The translations under genes and the position numbers were made by a program. Shown here piece after piece: positions 32,850-36,883 of a stretch of DNA of 36,883 nucleotides (the first letter of the stretch is position 1; every line of letters begins with the position of its first letter). The notes beneath the pieces were generated by a model. It searched no databases, was not told the DNA's origin, and saw nothing but the letters and a program-made list of their open reading frames with translations. This DNA is from Rhodospirillales bacterium. Lineage in GTDB: Bacteria > Pseudomonadota > Alphaproteobacteria > Rhodospirillales > Casp-alpha2. The stretch lies in NCBI GenBank assembly GCA_021775095.1, contig JAJFII010000028.1, forward strand, positions 1 through 36,883. Direction: 5' to 3'.

Positions 32850-32881
32850 CATCGCGACCCAGCCGGGTTAGCGATGGTTTT
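32850..32881 (+). terminator. Probable tRNA-Gln terminator
   Basis: Stem CATCGC (32850-32855) with GCGATG (32871-32876), an inner ACCC/GGGT pairing and four T residues at 32878-32881. It lies 36 nt after the tRNA. The T-run is short, so confidence is moderate. Confidence 0.55.
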
Positions 32882-32890
32882 CGTATTTGG

Positions 32891-32912
32891 ATACACCAGC
32901 CGTATACACCAG
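32891..32912. repeat. Direct repeats upstream of the integrase gene
   Basis: ATACACCAG occurs at 32891-32899 and 32904-32912, 13 bp apart, between the tRNA and the integrase start. Their place and spacing fit arm-type binding sites of a tyrosine integrase, which is an inference. Confidence 0.45.
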
Positions 32913-32952
32913 TCCTCTCTGTGTTCCTCCTATTCTCTCATCGGAGGCACCT

Positions 32953-34632
32953 ATGGCGACCCATTTATTATTGAAACGGGGGCGGTACTATTTCCGGCGC
33001 CGATTGCCGCGACCGCTTGCCAAACAGATTAACATTAGCAAGATTGTACGCGCGTTGCCTCCTTGCTCACGCAGTCGGGCAATCGTATATGCGCGTTCGC
33101 TCGCAACTATCTCGGATCAGGTGTTCCACATAGCAATGTTAAAAAAAGAAATCTCAAATGAGGAGTTCGATGAGTTAATCAGGTCTCATTTTAGCCAATT
33201 CCAAATAAAATACGAAGATCAGCGGAACAGCTATGATGCTTCCAGATCGGGCGACCTTGAAAAATCATTAACCCAAAGCCGGGACGCCCTCAAATACCAT
33301 GATACTAAAGGCGCAGCGAAGGCGGTGCATCGCATTCTGGAGAAAGCCGGTTATGAAATTGACGAAGACACACAGCAGTTCAAGGATTTCACCCGGAAGC
33401 TGTTAAGGACCTTTGCGGAAGCCACCAGAATCGAAATTCAGCGTAGTGAGGGCAACTACGCGGAACTGCCTAAAGACCCTCTTTTCCTATCGACGGCATC
33501 AGGTGCCCAGCCTCAGGCTCAGACTGATGGGATCAAGCTGTCAGATGCCTATGACAAATACACATCAGACAAACTTGCACGAAATGAGTGGCGATCAGAA
33601 GCAATCCGGGAGAATAAAAACTCTTTCGATCTCGCTCTTGAGTGGTTGGGTGATCAATCACTAAGTCGGATCGCCCGGCCAGATGTTTCTGGATACAGGG
33701 AGATCCTTCAATTGCTACCGAAGCACCGTGGCAAAACACCCACATTAAAAGGGAAAAGCCTCAAAGCACTTATCGCAATGACCGAGCGTGACACTTCCAT
33801 TCCGCGCGTGTCCGCCCCTACCGTCGCCAAACACATGAAGAACTTAAACGCATTACTAGGCTGGGCAGAACGTCAGGGCTATATCAATGAAAACCCTGCC
33901 AAGGGCGTTTACGTTGCCTCCACACGCAAGTCAGACCCGCGTGATGACCGTCAGGCCTGGCAACTCGAGCACCTTCACAAATGGTTCTCCAGCCCATTTT
34001 ATAGGGGTTGTAAATCGGCCCAACGAAGACGGCAGCCTGGGGATCAAATAATCCGTGATCATTTCTTTTGGATGCCACTTTTAGCCCTTTATCATCCGAT
34101 ACGAGCGGAAGAAGTGGCGCAAATGTTCGTCGCCGACATAAAGCATGAAGCGGGCATACTTTTTATGGACATCGATGGTGGTCTCGACATTGAAAGCGTC
34201 AAAGCATCAGGAAAACAGATCAAAAGTATTGCTGCTCGTCGCCGGATTCCCATCCACAACAACATACTGGAACTGGGCTTTGAGGCTTTTGTGAACAGTA
34301 TGAAGAAACCTGAAGCGACACGACTATTTGAGGGCCTTAAGCCAGGTGGCGCTGCCAGCCGATACTCTCAATACTTCTGTAGGCGTTTTGGAGAGCACAT
34401 CCGATATTTTGGCATCCAGGGTGTCAGCTATCACGGATTGCGCCACACAGCCATTACAGCCCTTTCAGAAGGTCATCCGAACACGGATATCAATGATGAG
34501 CTCGCCGGGCATAAGATTTCTGGGGAGCGCGGTCGATATCGGAAAGGAGCGTCGTTGAAGGCATTAGCAAAAGCTATCAACAGCATCGAGTATCGCAGCA
34601 TCTGGGAGATATTAAATTCTCAGGATAGATGA
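32953..34632 (+). CDS. Tyrosine-type site-specific integrase
   Basis: 559 residues from the ATG at 32953, preceded by CGGAGG; an upstream in-frame start at 32887 would extend over the repeats and is unlikely. The N-terminus (HLLLKRGRYYFRRRLPRPLAKQI) is the DUF6538-type domain found on island integrases. Residues about 200-340 form the core-binding domain. The catalytic residues are Arg384 (HPIRAEEV), His494 and Arg497 (YHGLRHT), His520 (AGHK) and the nucleophile Tyr529 (RGRYRKG), so the set is complete. It should recombine attP with the tRNA-Gln 3' end. The gene faces away from the tRNA, into the element. Confidence 0.93.
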   Translation: MATHLLLKRGRYYFRRRLPRPLAKQINISKIVRALPPCSRSRAIVYARSLATISDQVFHIAMLKKEISNEEFDELIRSHFSQFQIKYEDQRNSYDASRSGDLEKSLTQSRDALKYHDTKGAAKAVHRILEKAGYEIDEDTQQFKDFTRKLLRTFAEATRIEIQRSEGNYAELPKDPLFLSTASGAQPQAQTDGIKLSDAYDKYTSDKLARNEWRSEAIRENKNSFDLALEWLGDQSLSRIARPDVSGYREILQLLPKHRGKTPTLKGKSLKALIAMTERDTSIPRVSAPTVAKHMKNLNALLGWAERQGYINENPAKGVYVASTRKSDPRDDRQAWQLEHLHKWFSSPFYRGCKSAQRRRQPGDQIIRDHFFWMPLLALYHPIRAEEVAQMFVADIKHEAGILFMDIDGGLDIESVKASGKQIKSIAARRRIPIHNNILELGFEAFVNSMKKPEATRLFEGLKPGGAASRYSQYFCRRFGEHIRYFGIQGVSYHGLRHTAITALSEGHPNTDINDELAGHKISGERGRYRKGASLKALAKAINSIEYRSIWEILNSQDR

Positions 34633-34655
34633 AGTAGAATCGCAAACTACCCAGT

Positions 34656-34684
34656 AAAAAAATAGCCCGGCGCGAAGCCGAGCT
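34656..34684 (-). terminator. Intrinsic terminator on the minus strand
   Basis: On the minus strand an 8-bp stem with one G-T pair (AGCTCGGC / GCCGGGCT, five-base loop) is followed by A and seven T residues. It lies about 77 nt beyond the stop of the cargo gene and would also meet the end of the convergent integrase. Confidence 0.75.
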
Positions 34685-34691
34685 AAGTTTG

Positions 34692-34740
34692 CGTCAAAGG
34701 AGATTAAGAGAAAGTCATGTCAACAACGTCCCCTTTGACG
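34692..34740. repeat. 9-bp inverted repeat between convergent genes
   Basis: CGTCAAAGG (34692-34700) and CCTTTGACG (34732-34740) are exact reverse complements, 31 nt apart. There is no T-run. It lies between the integrase and cargo-gene 3' ends. Its role is unknown. Confidence 0.45.
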
Positions 34741-34760
34741 TTTGAACAAAATCTGCAATT

Positions 34761-35807
34761 TTAGATTCTTCCAAGTCTCATAAGTTCTGCCCGGCTCATA
34801 CGACGCCAGTTCTCGGAACCCGATACCAGTCCCCAGTTCCCATCTGCATTAGGGCGCCGCCATTTCGGCACACTCATCTGCTCCAGTTTTTTCAAGGCTT
34901 CGAAATAATCTGCAACCTGAACTTCCGCACCTTTTGGCCCGATATTAAAAACTCCTGCTCGACGCAAAGCAGGCGTAAATGGCTCGCCTGACGTTTTACT
35001 TACAGGAACAAAAACAGCGTCATCCAATACATTTTCTTCTGATGGAGTTCGTCCGCTACTTCCGTCACAGCTTGCATAGACAGATGGAAAATACTCGGAC
35101 CGTTCAGCAAGCCAGGTCAACGCGCTTTCACGAGTAATTTCTCCGTTCTCCTGGACAAGCGTCCCGTCTTTTTTCGATAGAATATTCCTGATATTTTTTG
35201 TTCCCGTTTTACCAATTGCAGCTAATTCATCAACGCTAACGGCTTTCGCTCTTTCATCAAGTTTAAGACGAGCAGAGCCTGCTCGGACGGTTTCCAGAAT
35301 ATGCTCTCCGAGCGTCCACTCTGAAGGAATTATTTTTATAAAATTGGTTCCCCAATCCACAAGATCTCGTATTTCAGATTTAACTATTTCCAAATCTTCT
35401 TCTGATGGTGCATCCATTCTGTTTGGTGATACGCCGCCAAACGCAAATGCGTGTAATGCTGTGAAGCGCTGCGCTATTGGCAAAAGCTCCAATTCACCGG
35501 CGGTAAATGCATGAGGGTAATCTGATTCTTCGTCCAGCCAAATCTCCCGCCATCCGGCTTCCTCCATTGCTTCTATGCGCAGCTGTTCATCCGCTTGGGT
35601 GGCGGGAACAGGGTGCCAAGCCAAAATCGCCTTATATAATGCGGTCATCGCTGCATCAGCCTCAGATTCACCAGCGATTAGTTCGAGCCACTCTCCAGTT
35701 TTAACCATCAGTTGATATAATTCGAGTCCTTCGTACCTATCGGAGTTCGCATGCTCCTTAGCCCATAGCCAATATTGTTCGCTGTATGTTGATACTTGTG
35801 TTTCCAT
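34761..35807 (-). CDS. Integrative-element cargo protein of unknown function with an HTH-like segment
   Basis: 348 residues, soluble, not recognised as a named family. The N-terminal 170 residues are acidic and helical (YEGLELYQLMVKTGEWLELI). Residues about 190-236 (VSVDELAAIGKTGTKNIRNI, then GEITRESALTWLAERSEYF) look like a DNA-binding helix-turn-helix with a recognition helix, the pattern of small phage-type regulators. The C-terminal 60 residues contain VPKWRRPNADGNWGLVSG and SRAELMRL, a compact domain with several tryptophans. No catalytic motif is seen. An inverted repeat (35834-35855) sits just upstream of its start, consistent with self-regulation. As the only cargo gene between two recombinases it could be a regulator of the element, an excision factor or a defence-like protein. 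Confidence 0.6.
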   Translation of the reverse strand: METQVSTYSEQYWLWAKEHANSDRYEGLELYQLMVKTGEWLELIAGESEADAAMTALYKAILAWHPVPATQADEQLRIEAMEEAGWREIWLDEESDYPHAFTAGELELLPIAQRFTALHAFAFGGVSPNRMDAPSEEDLEIVKSEIRDLVDWGTNFIKIIPSEWTLGEHILETVRAGSARLKLDERAKAVSVDELAAIGKTGTKNIRNILSKKDGTLVQENGEITRESALTWLAERSEYFPSVYASCDGSSGRTPSEENVLDDAVFVPVSKTSGEPFTPALRRAGVFNIGPKGAEVQVADYFEALKKLEQMSVPKWRRPNADGNWGLVSGSENWRRMSRAELMRLGRI

Positions 35808-35833
35808 CTTCGCCTCCTGATTAAATTTATGAT

Positions 35834-35855
35834 AAATGATTTTCCTTGATCATTT
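35834..35855. promoter_or_regulatory. Inverted repeat upstream of the cargo gene, candidate operator
   Basis: AAATGAT (35834-35840) and ATCATTT (35849-35855) are exact reverse complements with an 8-nt centre, 27 bp upstream of the cargo-gene ATG, next to the AT-rich promoter region and an AGGAGG-like ribosome site nearer the gene (plus-strand TCGCCTCC). Operator function is inferred. Confidence 0.45.
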
Positions 35856-35994
35856 TATACAGGAGGCATTATTAATTTGCAATATAAAAATTATCTAGGA
35901 ACTTCATTTATCCTTTTTTATTGTGGACCGCTTCATATCCTGAGACCGTACAATTCTGAAAACCAACGTCACAGAACAATACGGAGACTAAGTT

Positions 35995-36660
35995 ATGTCA
36001 GATCAGAAACGCTATATTGGGTATTTCAGAGTTAGTACGGCACGCCAAGGGCAGAGCGGGCTTGGCCTTGAAGCCCAGAAACAATCGATCACTCAATATG
36101 TCGGCGATAAAGACAATTTAATTGAAGAGTTCATTGAGGTCGAAACGGGTCGGAAGAACGACAGGCCAGAGTTGATGGCTGCTCTTGCCGCATGTCGCCG
36201 CCATAAAGCGACGCTAATAATTGCAAAGTTAGACCGGCTGGCTCGGAACGTTGCGTTCGTCAGTAACTTGATGGAGGCCGGGGTTGAGTTTATCGCAGCT
36301 GACAATCCACATGCGTCAAAGCTAACAATTCATGTTCTCTGCGCTGTCGCCGAATTTGAGTGTCAAATGATATCAGAAAGAACGAAAGCTGCTCTGACAG
36401 CAGCCAAAGCTCGTGGTATCAGGCTTGGCAACCCAAAAGGCAATACGCCACATCTTGAAAAGGCACGGAAAGCTCAATGTCAGTATGCGGATGAACACGC
36501 TGCCAACGTCGTGCCTATTATTTCAGAAATTCAACGAGCCGGTTTGACAAGTTATCGCCAGGTTGCTGGGGCGTTAAACATTCGTGGAATAGTCACGTCA
36601 CGTGGAGGGAAATGGCACCCTGCGACAGTGCGGAGCGCCTTAATGCGTGTTCAGAGCTAA
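35995..36660 (+). CDS. Serine recombinase (resolvase/invertase family)
   Basis: 221 residues. The catalytic serine is Ser14 in YFRVSTARQ, with Arg12 beside it. LIIAKLDRLARNVAFVSNLMEAGVEF holds the further active-site arginines, and the E helix is HVLCAVAEFECQMISERTKAAL. The C-terminal 60 residues (SEIQRAGLTSYRQVAGALNIRGIVTSRGGKWHPATVRSAL) are a helix-turn-helix. The size is that of small resolvases, not of large serine integrases. It probably resolves or inverts DNA within the element or a nested transposon. The ATG at 35995 has GGAGA upstream. Confidence 0.93.
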   Translation: MSDQKRYIGYFRVSTARQGQSGLGLEAQKQSITQYVGDKDNLIEEFIEVETGRKNDRPELMAALAACRRHKATLIIAKLDRLARNVAFVSNLMEAGVEFIAADNPHASKLTIHVLCAVAEFECQMISERTKAALTAAKARGIRLGNPKGNTPHLEKARKAQCQYADEHAANVVPIISEIQRAGLTSYRQVAGALNIRGIVTSRGGKWHPATVRSALMRVQS

Positions 36661-36779
36661 AACTCGAGCACGCTCGCGTAACTGGCAAGACAAGCTCGAT
36701 CATGCCCATGATGGATGAAATATCGAGATCAATCGTATATGCAGAGAGTTATTGTCAAATCTGGTGTTTGGCATTTTCA

Positions 36780-36883
36780 TCAAGCGGCGACCTGATTGTC
36801 CTGCGTTACTTCAATACCGTCTCTGAATTTGACCCCGGTCACGACCTTGGCCAGATAATCGAAGCCACGTAGTTTTCGCCATT
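36780..36883 (-). pseudogene. 3' end of an IS256 (Mutator)-type transposase, cut by the window edge
   Basis: On the minus strand the frame entering from the right edge reads WRKLRGFDYLAKVVTGVKFR, then DGIEVTQDNQVAA, and ends at the TGA at 36780-36782. The text resembles the C-terminal tail of IS256/Mutator transposases, where LxxVxxGVxFxDGIE is common. Only 33 residues are visible, so it is unknown whether the gene is intact outside the window. It was marked as a fragment for that reason. The terminal repeat of the insertion sequence should lie within about 36700-36780. It sits inside the tRNA-Gln element. Confidence 0.55.

Larger units (their letters stand above)
32739..36883. mobile_element. 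Left part of an integrative element inserted at tRNA-Gln
   Basis: A tyrosine integrase starts 138 bp after the tRNA 3' end, the classic arrangement of tRNA-targeted genomic islands. The whole stretch from 32815 is clearly more AT-rich and uses different codons from the chromosomal genes to its left. It carries an unknown cargo gene, a serine recombinase and a transposase remnant. The right-hand attachment repeat, which should copy the tRNA 3' end, is not in the window. Confidence 0.75.

Noticed and set aside
34715-34762. 15-codon open frame (MSTTSPLTFEQNLQF) after the integrase
   Set aside because: The purine-rich AAGGAG lies 14 nt from the ATG, too far for normal initiation, and the frame crosses the inverted repeat and the cargo-gene end.
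36612-36872. 86-codon plus-strand frame overlapping the recombinase end
   Set aside because: It overlaps the end of the serine recombinase and the transposase tail in another frame and has no start signal; it is a shadow of those genes.

Overview
The window looks like chromosomal DNA of an alphaproteobacterium, probably Rhodospirillales-like. The grounds are a CcrM-type GANTC methyltransferase next to rnhB, the chain uracil-DNA glycosylase / lytic transglycosylase / moaB, the run ETF-quinone oxidoreductase / TPR protein / ispE, several GcvA-type LysR regulators, and an alphaproteobacterial-style tRNA-Gln(TTG). This assignment rests on gene content and remembered family sequences, not on a search.

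Layout. (1) 330-7412, all on the minus strand: a peptide/nickel-type ABC importer operon (binding protein, two permeases, two ATPases), followed by an Asp/Glu/hydantoin-racemase-fold protein that lacks both catalytic cysteines and by a GntR/FCD regulator. A perfect 13-bp inverted repeat lies upstream of the first gene and is the best candidate operator. (2) 7873-12465: a small membrane-anchored protein, ccrM, rnhB, a CPA2 antiporter with a long Lys/Ala/Pro tail built from a 12-nt repeat, and a GNAT acetyltransferase. (3) 12573-16242: a secreted metallo-beta-lactamase-fold protein, a 17-bp triplet repeat, a 271-bp MITE-like element with 24-bp terminal inverted repeats that supplies the stop codon of a radical SAM gene, a LysR regulator, and a divergent 53-codon gene with its own terminator. 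(4) 16268-20273: two glycosyltransferases of the arsenosugar-associated families, a glutathionyl-hydroquinone reductase behind a 13-codon leader ORF, a LysR regulator and a HAD phosphatase. Neighbouring genes overlap tail to tail. (5) 20363-29057: conserved housekeeping genes (moaB, lytic transglycosylase, UDG, ETF-QO, TPR protein, ispE) and an AlaX-like editing protein. (6) 29085-32667: a LysR regulator divergent from a ureidoglycolate-lyase-like gene, then a membrane/[2Fe-2S]/class III nucleotide cyclase fusion. (7) 32739 to the right edge: tRNA-Gln followed by a tyrosine integrase, a gene of unknown function, a serine recombinase and the 3' end of an IS256-type transposase. Base composition is visibly more AT-rich here, so this is the left part of an integrative element inserted at the tRNA; its far end is outside the window.

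How the genes work together. The transport operon probably imports a small amide, peptide or hydantoin-like compound under control of the GntR protein. The ureidoglycolate-lyase-like gene could feed on ureides, but no other ureide genes are present. The most unusual items are the cysteine-less racemase homologue, the Fe-S/cyclase fusion, the MITE-like element, the short upstream ORFs coupled by ATGA overlaps, and the uncharacterised cargo gene of the tRNA-Gln element. No CRISPR array, rRNA or recognisable multi-gene defence system was seen.
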